Positions 1 to 5,808 of a DNA stretch of 8,577 nucleotides are shown here, in pieces; position 1 is the stretch's first letter, and the number at the start of each line of letters is the position of its first letter. The position numbers and the translations under genes are program-made. Source of the stretch: CAZWUK01 sp964636685. GTDB taxonomy: Bacteria > Bacillota > Clostridia > Christensenellales > CAG-138. The notes below the pieces were generated by a model. The model saw only the letters and a program-made list of their open reading frames with translations, was not told where the DNA came from and made no database searches. The stretch covers positions 1 through 8,577 of the forward strand of contig CAZWUK010000087.1 in assembly GCA_964636685.1 (NCBI GenBank). Direction: 5' to 3'.

Positions 1-1
1 T

Positions 2-433
2 ATCACTCTCATTAACTGGGAGACTGAGGCAAGTGAGCTGCATATGTTTAAGGATATTACCATGGAAGATAATTATGTGCTATATGCGGAGGCCTGCGGC
101 ACACCAAGCTCAGATAGCTCGCTTGCAGTGCTGGGCAACCTGGTATTCACTGGTATTGACCGCCCCTTGCCGAACGCCAACGAAAACATTTTAGTAAAAG
201 ACAACATCTTCTACTGTTCAAATAACGCATTGATTCTCAGCGGAATGCCGGAGCAATACTATCCGATCTATTCCGGAAACACCTATGCGCAGTATGCCTA
301 TGCGCCATTTGCGTACTGGTGTTTCCGTGACGGAACCTATCGAGTAGTGTTTGATTCGCCAGATTTTGATTTGGAAGCTTTTGTGCGTGATGCGTTAGGC
401 GATGAAACGGGCGTTGTATTGCCAACATGGTAA
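2..433 (+). CDS. Probable right-handed beta-helix protein, C-terminal part (5' end outside window)
   Basis: The frame is open from base 2 without a stop, so the ATG at 44 is probably internal and the gene starts outside the window. The 143 visible residues consist of short beta-strand-like turns with Asn and Gly at regular positions. Examples are NILVKDNIFYC followed by NNALILSG, then IYSGNTYAQY. This is the ladder pattern of parallel beta-helix (pectate-lyase-like) proteins, where NxF and SGNxY turns are common. The end is rich in Tyr, Phe and Trp and stops in VVLPTW, which could be a capping segment. No catalytic residues, signal peptide or anchor can be judged from this fragment. Family members often act outside the cell on polysaccharides, but that is not shown here. 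It could also be another repetitive surface protein. The stop is followed by the hairpin at 449-484. Confidence 0.5.
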   Translation: MTLINWETEASELHMFKDITMEDNYVLYAEACGTPSSDSSLAVLGNLVFTGIDRPLPNANENILVKDNIFYCSNNALILSGMPEQYYPIYSGNTYAQYAYAPFAYWCFRDGTYRVVFDSPDFDLEAFVRDALGDETGVVLPTW

Positions 434-448
434 GGAAAAGATAAATCA

Positions 449-484
449 GCTGATTGTAAGCGTGCAAAGCTTCACAAAATCAGC
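449..484 (+). other. Hairpin just after the beta-helix gene, possible weak terminator
   Basis: GCTGATT (449-455) pairs with AATCAGC (478-484), and AAGC (458-461) pairs with GCTT (469-472) around a 7-base loop. Small bulges separate the two helices. A T-run (about 499-504) follows only 15 bases later, so this is not a classic intrinsic terminator. It lies 15 bases after the stop codon and may be a 3' end or mRNA-stabilising structure. Confidence 0.35.
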
Positions 485-603
485 ATAATCTGCCCCGATT
501 TTTTCGCTGGTCAAGCGTGAAATCAGTGGGTGTGCATACAACACACGGAACAAACGGGAGAATGCCCCCGGGTGCATTTTGTATCAAACTCGTGCACTTC
601 TTC

Positions 604-658
604 AAAATAAGAACGCTGATTTTGATACGATGAGTTGCGAGATCAGCGTTCTTATTTT
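604..658. terminator. Strong bidirectional-type terminator hairpin
   Basis: AAAATAAGAACGCTGAT (604-620) is exactly complementary to 642-658, a 17-bp perfect stem with a 21-base loop. The stem starts with A-rich and ends with T-rich sequence, so it could stop transcription from either side. It lies 170 bases beyond the beta-helix gene and upstream of the V4R promoter region, so it probably insulates the two units. The loop contains TTTGATAC (621-628), which is complementary to GTATCAAA at 581-588. An alternative fold or a loop-upstream pairing is therefore possible. Confidence 0.6.
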
Positions 659-700
659 CGTATAAGACTGAACCTTGCGTTCAGAATACATCCTGCTCGG

Positions 701-778
701 TTGATTCTCTTGCGTAATTCGTTACCGACGCCTTTATCACAGCGGAAGCGCAAAACGAATTAAATTTTCGAGAATCAA
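701..778. repeat. Long interrupted inverted repeat in the intergenic region
   Basis: TTGATTCTC (701-709) pairs with GAGAATCAA (770-778), and TAATTCGTT (715-723) pairs with AACGAATTA (754-762). This makes an 18-bp two-part stem with a 5/7-base internal loop and a 30-base apical region. No open frame fits it. It ends just upstream of the candidate promoter at 788-817. It could be a small RNA, an operator-like palindrome or a small palindromic repeat element. Confidence 0.5.
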
Positions 779-787
779 GTTGCATTT

Positions 788-817
788 TTAACAAAGTATG
801 GTATGGTATATTTTAAT
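788..817 (+). promoter_or_regulatory. Candidate sigma-A promoter for the V4R-GGDEF-GyrI unit
   Basis: TTAACA (788-793) and TTTAAT (812-817) each differ from the sigma-A consensus at one base, with an 18-base spacer. Transcription would start near 824, giving a leader of about 110 bases. The spacer contains a short GTATG direct repeat (797-806). An alternative pair, TTGCAT (780-785) with TATGGT (802-807), is weaker. Confidence 0.4.
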
Positions 818-848
818 AGAGTCGCTCCGGAGAATCTTTTTTTGTTCG

Positions 849-895
849 GCGACTGTGCCGGAAACAAGATCCGGGGACACTCTGGGACAGGTCGC
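849..895 (+). promoter_or_regulatory. Structured 5' leader hairpin upstream of the V4R gene
   Basis: GCGAC (849-853) pairs with GTCGC (891-895). Inside it GTG (855-857) pairs with CAC (878-880), and CCGGA (858-862) pairs with TCCGG (870-874) around a 7-base loop. GCGACT (849-854) can instead pair with AGTCGC (820-825), and a T7 run (837-843) lies between those arms, so two exclusive folds can be drawn. I do not recognise a known riboswitch consensus, including the cyclic di-GMP classes. The ribosome binding site at 925-930 lies 30 bases downstream. Confidence 0.35.
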
Positions 896-937
896 TTTTC
901 CTATGTAGAACAACATAAAATATCAGGAGGACTCATC

Positions 938-1471
938 ATGGCGCACATTTTTTCCCAGCATGCCCACAGCAATTTCTCATGGAGCAACCTCGGAAACATC
1001 CGGGAAGGTCGCGGTGAATTGGGTGAGAGCATGCCAGTCTTGGTTTACCGTCTGTTGGAGTATTCCATGAATGACATTTTGGTAAAAGAAGGCGGGCAAG
1101 ATTATTCCAACGAAATTTTCCGTAAAGCCGGATATCTTGCGGGCAGCGAATTTGCAAAGAACGCATTGGATATTACCCTGAATTTTAATGAATTTGTAGC
1201 GTCGCTTCAAAAAAGTTTGACGGATTTGAAGATTGGCATTTTGCGGTTTGAGTGCTTTGATGAAGAAACAGGGGAGTTTACCCTGACCGTGGCCGAAGAT
1301 CTGGATTGCAGCGGTCTGCCGCCGACAGACGAGGTCGTATGCACTTACGATGAGGGCTTCCTTTCCGGCGTGTTGGAGACGTACAGCGGAAAGAAATACG
1401 TTGTTCGAGAGGTTGACTGCTGGGCAAACGGAGATCGAGTTTGCAGATTTAACGGAAAAGTAACGGAATAG
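938..1471 (+). CDS. V4R (4-vinyl reductase type) domain sensor protein
   Basis: This is a 177-residue protein with no membrane segment or signal peptide, so it is probably cytoplasmic. The start at 938 is set by AGGAGG at 925-930; an in-frame ATG at 803 is upstream of the leader and has no ribosome site. The C-terminal half (about 65-173) reads as a V4R domain: AGYLAGSEFAKNAL, then KIGILRFECFDEETG, then the closing VDCWANGDRVCRFNG. Cysteines 106, 124, 135, 161 and 169 include the C-x7-C pair near the end that is typical of the family and often suggested to bind metal. V4R domains bind small ligands, but no ligand can be named here. A small hairpin (1471-1501) begins at the stop codon, and the GGDEF gene follows after 57 bases. 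The pairing suggests the V4R protein feeds a signal to that cyclase; this is inference from gene order. Confidence 0.75.
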   Translation: MAHIFSQHAHSNFSWSNLGNIREGRGELGESMPVLVYRLLEYSMNDILVKEGGQDYSNEIFRKAGYLAGSEFAKNALDITLNFNEFVASLQKSLTDLKIGILRFECFDEETGEFTLTVAEDLDCSGLPPTDEVVCTYDEGFLSGVLETYSGKKYVVREVDCWANGDRVCRFNGKVTE

Positions 1472-1528
1472 AAACGATCGATGCGTTCGATGGATAGTTT
1501 CTATGGAAAGAAGAGGTGAATCTCGAAT

Positions 1529-2811
1529 ATGAACGCAAAGCAAGCGGACGACTTGCTGTTTCGCTTTTTTGAAGAGATTCTTTTCGCCCCGGAAAAGGCT
1601 TCTCTGGATTCATCGCAATTGCCGGAGGAATCGCAACGCTGGGGTGAGGCGCTTTCCTTTCTATTGCAATGCGTTTTAGAGAACAGAGCCTTCGTTACCG
1701 CGCTTTCTAAGGGGAATTTATCCATAAAACCGCCGCCTGTGGACAACCCGATCGCCGCGCCGGCAAAGGCGCTGCAAGGCTCTTTGCGTCATATTGCGTG
1801 GCAGACCAATCAGGTTGCAAAGGGGGACTATAATCAGCACCTTGATTTCATGGGCGAATTTACCGATGGTTTCAACACCATGGTTTTTCAGTTGGCGGAG
1901 CGAACCAAAAAACTGGAGCAGGCGAAGCTCTCAGCCGAGGAGAAGAACGTTGAACTGACGCAGACGCGGGATCTGTTTTTGCTGCTGATGTACAACGCGC
2001 CGGAATTTATGATCGTTCTGGATGTGGAAGATAATACGGAATATGTCTGCAATACCTCTGCCGAGGCGCTGAAGCATTCCGAACCGGAATTGGTGCAGGC
2101 GGGCAGACAGGAGCTGTGGCATCACGCGCAGACCTATCATTCGGAATATTGCAGATGGGATATGACAATTCTGTACCGGATTCGAATTTGCCCGGCGCGC
2201 AAAAAAGACGGCACTACACCGTTGATTCCTATCCGATGCTGTGGAAAGGACGCAACTCTCTTGCACACATTGTACGCGACCGTACCATAGAAGCCGAAAA
2301 GGAGCAGCAGTTGATGCGGGAGACGTTTGACGATCCGCTGACCGGTCTGCATAACCGTAGATACGCAATGGAACATTTGGGACGGCTGTACGAGGAAGAA
2401 GCTGAGCTTTGCATTGCCATTGTCGATGTGGATCACCTGAAATATTGCAACGATGTATATGGACATGCGTGCGGGGACACCTATCTGCTCCGGATCAGTC
2501 AAGCCCTCTGTATGCTGGGGGAAGACGCAATCGTATGCAGGATTGGCGGCGATGAGTTTCTGATTATTGCACAGGACGTTCCCGCGGAGATGCTCTGCAC
2601 GTCTTTGGAATCGATCCGGAAGTCGTTGGTGCAGGACAAGCTGTTCGATCCGCTTGCTTTTACGCAAAGCTTCAGCTATGGTATATCCGCAAACGCGCCG
2701 TTTGGCAGCAAGACGATGTCCGAGCTGCTCAAGGAGGCGGATGTTTTCATGTATCAGTATAAATCGCAAAACAAGCCGCAGCTTCCAAACTATCAGGATT
2801 CAAGGATCTAA
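1529..2811 (+). pseudogene. Diguanylate cyclase (HAMP-like, PAS, GGDEF), reading frame interrupted
   Basis: Two overlapping frames together encode one expected protein of about 427 residues. The first (from ATG 1529, site AGAGGTG at 1512-1518) has an N-terminal helical part, then a HAMP-like segment around residues 75-128 containing LRHIAWQTNQVAKGDY and DFMGEFTDGFN. A coiled-coil linker and the front half of a PAS domain (FMIVLDVEDNTEYVCN) follow. It runs out of frame and stops at 2290. The second frame is open from 2035 and carries the rest of the PAS domain and a complete GGDEF domain to 2811. That part includes IVDVDHLKYCNDVYGHACGD, the GGDEF motif at 2545-2559, and ADVFMYQYK. Active-site residues look intact. 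The RxxD inhibitory site expected five residues before GGDEF is absent (GEDA). No membrane segment is seen. The family makes cyclic di-GMP from two GTP. The shift is to the -1 frame, most likely between 2168 and 2206. A one-base error or mutation, or slippage at A6 (2201-2206), would explain it. Confidence 0.7.
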
Positions 2812-2884
2812 AGCCGTCTTAGCGGCGAGACGTTCGGCAATGATTCCGGGTCGATCCTTCAAGAATGTGAGAGGAAGCGAAGCA

Positions 2885-3517
2885 ATGGCCTTCGATTTCA
2901 AAAAAGAGTACCGGGCGTTTTATATGCCCCAAAACAAACCGGAAATCGTTACCGTGCCGTGTGCAAACTATATTGCGGTGCGAGGAAAAGGCGATCCAAA
3001 CGAAGAAAACGGCGCATATCAGCGGGCGATCGGCGTTTTGTACGCAATTGCATACACCCTTAGAATGAGTTACAAAACAGCGCATAAAATTGAGGGCTTT
3101 TTTGAATATGTCGTTCCGCCTCTTGAAGGATTTTGGTGGCAAGACGATGCAAAGGGTATCGACTATTCTGACAAATCCGCGTTCAATTGGATTTCGGCGA
3201 TCCGTATTCCTGATTTTGTCGGGAAGCAGGATTTTGATTGGGCTGTGAAAACCGCGTCGGAAAAGAAAAAACGGGATTGTTCAGCGGCGGAGTTTTTCAC
3301 GCTGGAGGAGGGTCTTTGCGTTCAAATCATGCACCTGGGCGCTTTTGATGAGGAACCGGCAACCGTAGCGTTGCTCGACGCGTATTTGGAAAAGAACGGC
3401 TATGTCAACGATATGGAGACGGGCAGACTGCATCATGAGATCTATATGTCCGATGCAAGGAAGGTTGCCCCGGAGAAGTGGAAAACCGTAATTCGCCATC
3501 CGATCAAGCCGGCGTGA
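2885..3517 (+). CDS. GyrI-like small-molecule-binding domain protein
   Basis: This 210-residue soluble protein resembles the stand-alone GyrI-like family (COG4832 type). The supporting segments are FKKEYRAFYMPQNKPEIV at the start, then ANYIAVRGKGDPN, VVPPLEGFWW, QIMHLGAFDEEPATV and HHEIYMSDARKVAPEKWKTV at the end. The length is usual for this group. The fold is a duplicated SHS2 unit with a pocket for hydrophobic or cationic ligands. Relatives are ligand-binding halves of multidrug-responsive regulators or, in a few cases, hydrolases. No DNA-binding domain is present here. The start at 2885 is chosen for GAGAGGA at 2869-2875; an in-frame ATG at 2840 lacks such a site. It lies 73 bases after the cyclase gene with no clear terminator between, so it may be in the same transcript. 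A terminator follows at 3588-3621. The substrate or ligand is unknown. Confidence 0.8.
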   Translation: MAFDFKKEYRAFYMPQNKPEIVTVPCANYIAVRGKGDPNEENGAYQRAIGVLYAIAYTLRMSYKTAHKIEGFFEYVVPPLEGFWWQDDAKGIDYSDKSAFNWISAIRIPDFVGKQDFDWAVKTASEKKKRDCSAAEFFTLEEGLCVQIMHLGAFDEEPATVALLDAYLEKNGYVNDMETGRLHHEIYMSDARKVAPEKWKTVIRHPIKPA

Positions 3518-3587
3518 CGAGTTCTTCTCCTGATGCCGGAATGCTTTTCTGAGGACGATATTCACACAGTGTAATCGCTATACAATC

Positions 3588-3621
3588 AACGCCACGGATG
3601 ACTTCCATCCATGGCGTTTTT
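3588..3621 (+). terminator. Intrinsic terminator after the GyrI-like gene
   Basis: AACGCCA (3588-3594) pairs with TGGCGTT (3612-3618), and GGATG (3596-3600) pairs with CATCC (3606-3610), with one C-A mismatch and a 5-base loop. A T-run continues to 3621. It sits between two convergent genes. On the minus strand the T-tract is poor, so it mainly serves the plus-strand unit, though it may also slow transcription leaving the ppx gene. Confidence 0.75.
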
Positions 3622-3641
3622 CAGGCGCGATAGCGTTTGCG

Positions 3642-4499
3642 TTATTTTTCCAGTATGTGACGGGCGAAGCCCTCCATACCGTCGGCGTCGCTGACGGTGA
3701 TCGCGTCAAGCTGCAAGGCTTCCATCAAATAGCGCAGAATTGCGGCGCCATAACAAATCACATCATGGCGTTCGGTAAGAATCGGGTGAAGGCGGCGCTT
3801 TTGGTCGCCCATCAATGCAAGCTCTTCCGAAAGTGAAAGCAGCGCCGGCAGCGTCAGAACGCTTCCCGTGACGCGGGCGGGGTCATATTTTGTGAGCGCC
3901 AAATGCAGCGCGCCCAGCGTTGTGATCGTTCCGCCGACGCCTGTAAAAATTCGTCCGAGCCCGCCGGGCAGCGCAACGGTTTCTTTCAGCCAAGGAACGA
4001 TCGCAGCATAAGGGGAGAGCGCGGGCGCGCGGGCGGCGACGTCTTTTGCGCGAACGCAGCCGGTCGGGAAGCTCTTGCGATAACCGGCGGTGACGACCTG
4101 CGCGCTGCCGCCGCCAATATCGATCAGTCCGCCGCGCCCGCCTGTTGCACCGAGAAACGCGTAGGCGGCTTCCTCCTCGCCTGATAAAACGGTGATGGGC
4201 GCGCAGAGAATGCGCTGCGCCGGGAGACAGAATTCCGACGCGTTTTGAGCGTCGCGCACGGCGCTTGTCGCATATGCAAAGATTGGCAGCGCCTCATGCT
4301 CTGCGGCGGTCTTGACAATTTGTTCCAGCACGCGAAGGGATTGCGCGATACGCGGCGGCGAAAGGCAGCCGCTGTCCAACAACCCTTCTGCAAGACGCGT
4401 GGTAAAGACGCGCTTATGAGAAAAGCCGAACGCATTGCTTTTGCATTCAGCTTCCATGGCACGTATGGAATTGCTTCCAATGTCAACAATCGTAATCAT
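3642..4499 (-). CDS. Ppx/GppA family phosphatase (exopolyphosphatase / pppGpp phosphohydrolase type)
   Basis: The 285-residue protein starts MITIVDIGSNSIRAM, the first phosphate-binding motif of the ASKHA (sugar kinase/actin) fold. LSGEEEAAYAFLG (about 105-117) carries the conserved acidic region. GGLIDIGGGSAQVV (about 123-136) is the second phosphate-binding motif, FPTGCVR (144-150) follows, and FTGVGGTITTLGAL lies at 185-197. The end, HPILTERHDVICYGAAIL, is the usual closing motif. The length matches the short two-domain clostridial form without the C-terminal HD domain. Family members remove terminal phosphate from polyphosphate or from pppGpp; which substrate is used here cannot be told. 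The start at 4499 has AAGGA about 11 bases upstream and follows the divIC stop by 14 bases. The open frame extends upstream through divIC, but that stretch is only its shadow. In many Clostridia an S1-domain gene separates divIC from ppx; it is absent here. Confidence 0.88.
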   Translation of the reverse strand: MITIVDIGSNSIRAMEAECKSNAFGFSHKRVFTTRLAEGLLDSGCLSPPRIAQSLRVLEQIVKTAAEHEALPIFAYATSAVRDAQNASEFCLPAQRILCAPITVLSGEEEAAYAFLGATGGRGGLIDIGGGSAQVVTAGYRKSFPTGCVRAKDVAARAPALSPYAAIVPWLKETVALPGGLGRIFTGVGGTITTLGALHLALTKYDPARVTGSVLTLPALLSLSEELALMGDQKRRLHPILTERHDVICYGAAILRYLMEALQLDAITVSDADGMEGFARHILEK

Positions 4500-4513
4500 G
4501 GGGCAGGGGTTCC

Positions 4514-4918
4514 TTACGGCGGAGTGCTGACAGGCGGTGTGACGGCTGGTGTGACGGATGGCTTTGCGGAGCTGGTGGCAACGGGCGCTTCCTCCGGATT
4601 TGCGTTTGCGATGCCCGCGGCCGAGGTTGTACCGCCATTGTTGTAAAATTTTATATCGTCTGCAAATACGTAGCCGAGCTTCTCTCTGCAATACTGGATC
4701 AGGTACTCGTCGGTTTGCATATATTCGAGCATACGATCCAAACGCTCCTCCTCGACGTTCAGGGTATCCAGCTGAACCTGCAGCTCCGCTTTCTGCGCGG
4801 CAATGGATTCCATACGCGTCTGCTGGGACAGATAAACGCCGCCCAGTATGAAAAACGTCAAAAGAAACGTCAAAATGACGTAACGCGGTTTGAATTTGAT
4901 GGTTAGATGTTTTGCCAT
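4514..4918 (-). CDS. divIC: Septum formation initiator family protein DivIC/FtsB
   Basis: The 134-residue protein has a short basic cytoplasmic start (MAKHLTIKFKPR), one membrane segment at about 13-30, and a coiled coil at about 34-66. The conserved DEYLIQYCREKLGYVFADDIKFYN (70-93) follows, which is the signature of the FtsB/DivIC family. The family joins FtsL and DivIB/FtsQ in the division complex and helps activate septal wall synthesis. The last 40 residues are rich in Pro, Thr, Ser and Ala, probably a disordered extracellular tail and somewhat longer than usual. The ATG at 4918 lies 7 bases after the yabQ stop. No Shine-Dalgarno site is visible, so translation probably depends on coupling to yabQ, or on a leaderless transcript from the candidate promoter at 4925-4953. 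The call rests on sequence motifs and gene order. Confidence 0.88.
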   Translation of the reverse strand: MAKHLTIKFKPRYVILTFLLTFFILGGVYLSQQTRMESIAAQKAELQVQLDTLNVEEERLDRMLEYMQTDEYLIQYCREKLGYVFADDIKFYNNGGTTSAAGIANANPEEAPVATSSAKPSVTPAVTPPVSTPP

Positions 4919-4924
4919 GCACGT

Positions 4925-4953
4925 ACTATACCATATTTTTTTTCGAATGAGAA
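4925..4953 (-). promoter_or_regulatory. Possible promoter for divIC, leaderless
   Basis: On the minus strand TTCTCA (4953-4948) and TATAGT (4930-4925) are spaced 17 bases apart, with 4 and 5 matches to the sigma-A consensus. Only 6 bases separate the -10 box from the divIC ATG, so the transcript would start at or beside the start codon. This would supply a vegetative division gene independently of the sporulation genes upstream. The evidence is weak. Confidence 0.25.
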
Positions 4954-5258
4954 GCGATGGATTGTAGCCGTTTTGTAAAACAATTCAGGTAAAAGCCGAA
5001 CGTCACTCGAGCCAGGAGAACGCCGAGCGCCGCCAGAAGAAAGCCATAGAGACGAAGCGCGCCGCCGCTGCCGATCAAAAAGGCACAGCTGATGCAGCCT
5101 GTCCCGAACAGCAGCAGCACGGCGTCGCACGCTGCGCTGACCCACTTGCGAAAGCACAAGGTTTGTATTACGTGAAGAATTTCCGAAGCGACGCCCACAA
5201 GAATTCCGCAATATAGAAAAAGGAGGATCAAATATGGCTGTGACAGCGTGTTTCTCAT
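4926..5258 (-). CDS. yabQ: Spore cortex biosynthesis protein YabQ
   Basis: The 110-residue membrane protein has segments at about 8-27, 41-64 and 68-88, followed by a basic tail ending in SKKNMV. The opening SQPYLILLFLYCGILVGVASEIL fits YabQ, in which the first helix is followed by a short cytoplasmic loop. In Bacillus subtilis YabQ is needed for spore cortex formation and is localised to the forespore outer membrane. The ATG at 5258 is 7 bases after the yabP stop. An in-frame frame extends upstream to 5345 but overlaps yabP and looks like its shadow. The nearest purine-rich site (GGAAAGG, about 5276-5282) is too far for a strong ribosome site, so coupling to yabP is likely. Identity is supported mainly by topology and position between yabP and divIC. 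Confidence 0.8.
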   Translation of the reverse strand: MRNTLSQPYLILLFLYCGILVGVASEILHVIQTLCFRKWVSAACDAVLLLFGTGCISCAFLIGSGGALRLYGFLLAALGVLLARVTFGFYLNCFTKRLQSIASHSKKNMV

Positions 5259-5265
5259 GGCACAG

Positions 5266-5562
5266 TTACCGAAAGACCTTTCCAAACAAGCCGCGCTTCT
5301 CCTGCTCCGGCGGCTCGTAGTCGAGCGCAAGCAGTTCGCCCTCAATACAAACCTGACCGTCCTCCAGATTCAGCTTGGAGAGGTGCAGATTGTTTCCGAC
5401 GATGTTTAACGGGCCTGCTTCGGTGATAAGCAGAATGTCCTGCTCGTTAAAGCTTTCCACGTCCGCGACACCGGTAATACTGATGCGCATCCGGTTATCG
5501 ATGTGGATTGTATGCGCTCTTGCGCGCAGCTTTCCAAGATCCGGTTCTCTGCGTTCTGTCAT
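5266..5562 (-). CDS. yabP: Sporulation protein YabP
   Basis: The 98-residue soluble protein has the compact beta-rich YabP pattern. It contains HTIHIDNRMRISITGVADVESFNEQDI near the start, TEAGPLNIVGNNLHLSKLNLEDGQVCIEGE in the middle, and ends in GLFGKVFR. YabP belongs to the YabP/YqfC family, found in spore formers and made in the mother cell under sigma-E in Bacillus; its molecular role is still unclear. The start at 5562 is chosen for GGAGG five bases upstream. An ATG at 5574 overlaps that site, and a TTG at 5589 is less likely. It is the first gene of the minus-strand cluster. The S4-domain gene (hslR/yabO) that usually precedes it is not here; rho is divergent instead. Confidence 0.88.
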   Translation of the reverse strand: MTERREPDLGKLRARAHTIHIDNRMRISITGVADVESFNEQDILLITEAGPLNIVGNNLHLSKLNLEDGQVCIEGELLALDYEPPEQEKRGLFGKVFR

Positions 5563-5612
5563 GAGCACCTCCATGCGGTAAGGGATCAATAATAGGTATG
5601 CGGTAAAGCGGG

Positions 5613-5642
5613 CTTGTATGAAAAAAGGAATCGTGCATATTT
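5613..5642 (-). promoter_or_regulatory. Candidate sigma-E (mother-cell sporulation) promoter for yabP
   Basis: On the minus strand AAATATG (5642-5636) and CATACAAG (5620-5613) are separated by 15 bases. They resemble the sigma-E pattern of an ATATT-like -35 box and a CATACA-T -10 box. The start would be near 5606, about 45 bases before the yabP ATG. Location and match agree with the known sigma-E control of yabP in Bacillus, but a chance match in this A/T-rich stretch is possible. Confidence 0.45.
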
Positions 5643-5685
5643 TGTGTCGAAATCGGAAAAACTTGCGGACATCTTGTGGTTTGGC

Positions 5686-5714
5686 TTGACAAGAAAAGGG
5701 AATGTAAGTAGAAT
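5686..5714 (+). promoter_or_regulatory. Sigma-A promoter of rho
   Basis: TTGACA (5686-5691) is a perfect -35 box and TAGAAT (5709-5714) has 5 of 6 matches, with a 17-base spacer. Transcription should start near 5721. The leader of about 88 bases holds two small hairpins: GGAAG/CTTCC at 5725-5737 and ATATTCT/AGAATAT at 5746-5772. This promoter also shows that open frame upstream of it cannot belong to Rho. Confidence 0.8.
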
Positions 5715-5808
5715 ATTTTTATTAGGAAGACACTTCCGTGCATTGATATTCTATCTTTATTACAAAGAATATAATATGAATAGCAGCTTTTCGAGAGAGG
5801 AGAACTTT

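Noticed and set aside
849..895. Cyclic di-GMP riboswitch before the V4R-GGDEF unit
   Set aside because: Attractive by context, but the GEMM core and the class II core sequences are not recognisable here.
977..1543. 188-residue minus-strand frame opposite the V4R gene
   Set aside because: The plus strand has a clear ribosome site and domain motifs, while the minus frame has neither.
2201..2207. Classic programmed -1 frameshift heptamer A AAA AAG
   Set aside because: In the upstream frame the codons read CGC AAA AAA GAC, so the phase is wrong for ideal tandem slippage, and protein similarity suggests the switch is slightly earlier. It is kept only as a possibility in the findings.
2137..2769. 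210-residue minus-strand frame opposite the GGDEF domain
   Set aside because: It is a shadow of a well-conserved GGDEF coding region.
5776..5808. ATG start for Rho 33 bases upstream of the GTG
   Set aside because: It has no ribosome site, whereas GTG 5809 has GAGAGGAG at good spacing and gives the typical Rho start. The earlier start at 5614 is ahead of the promoter.
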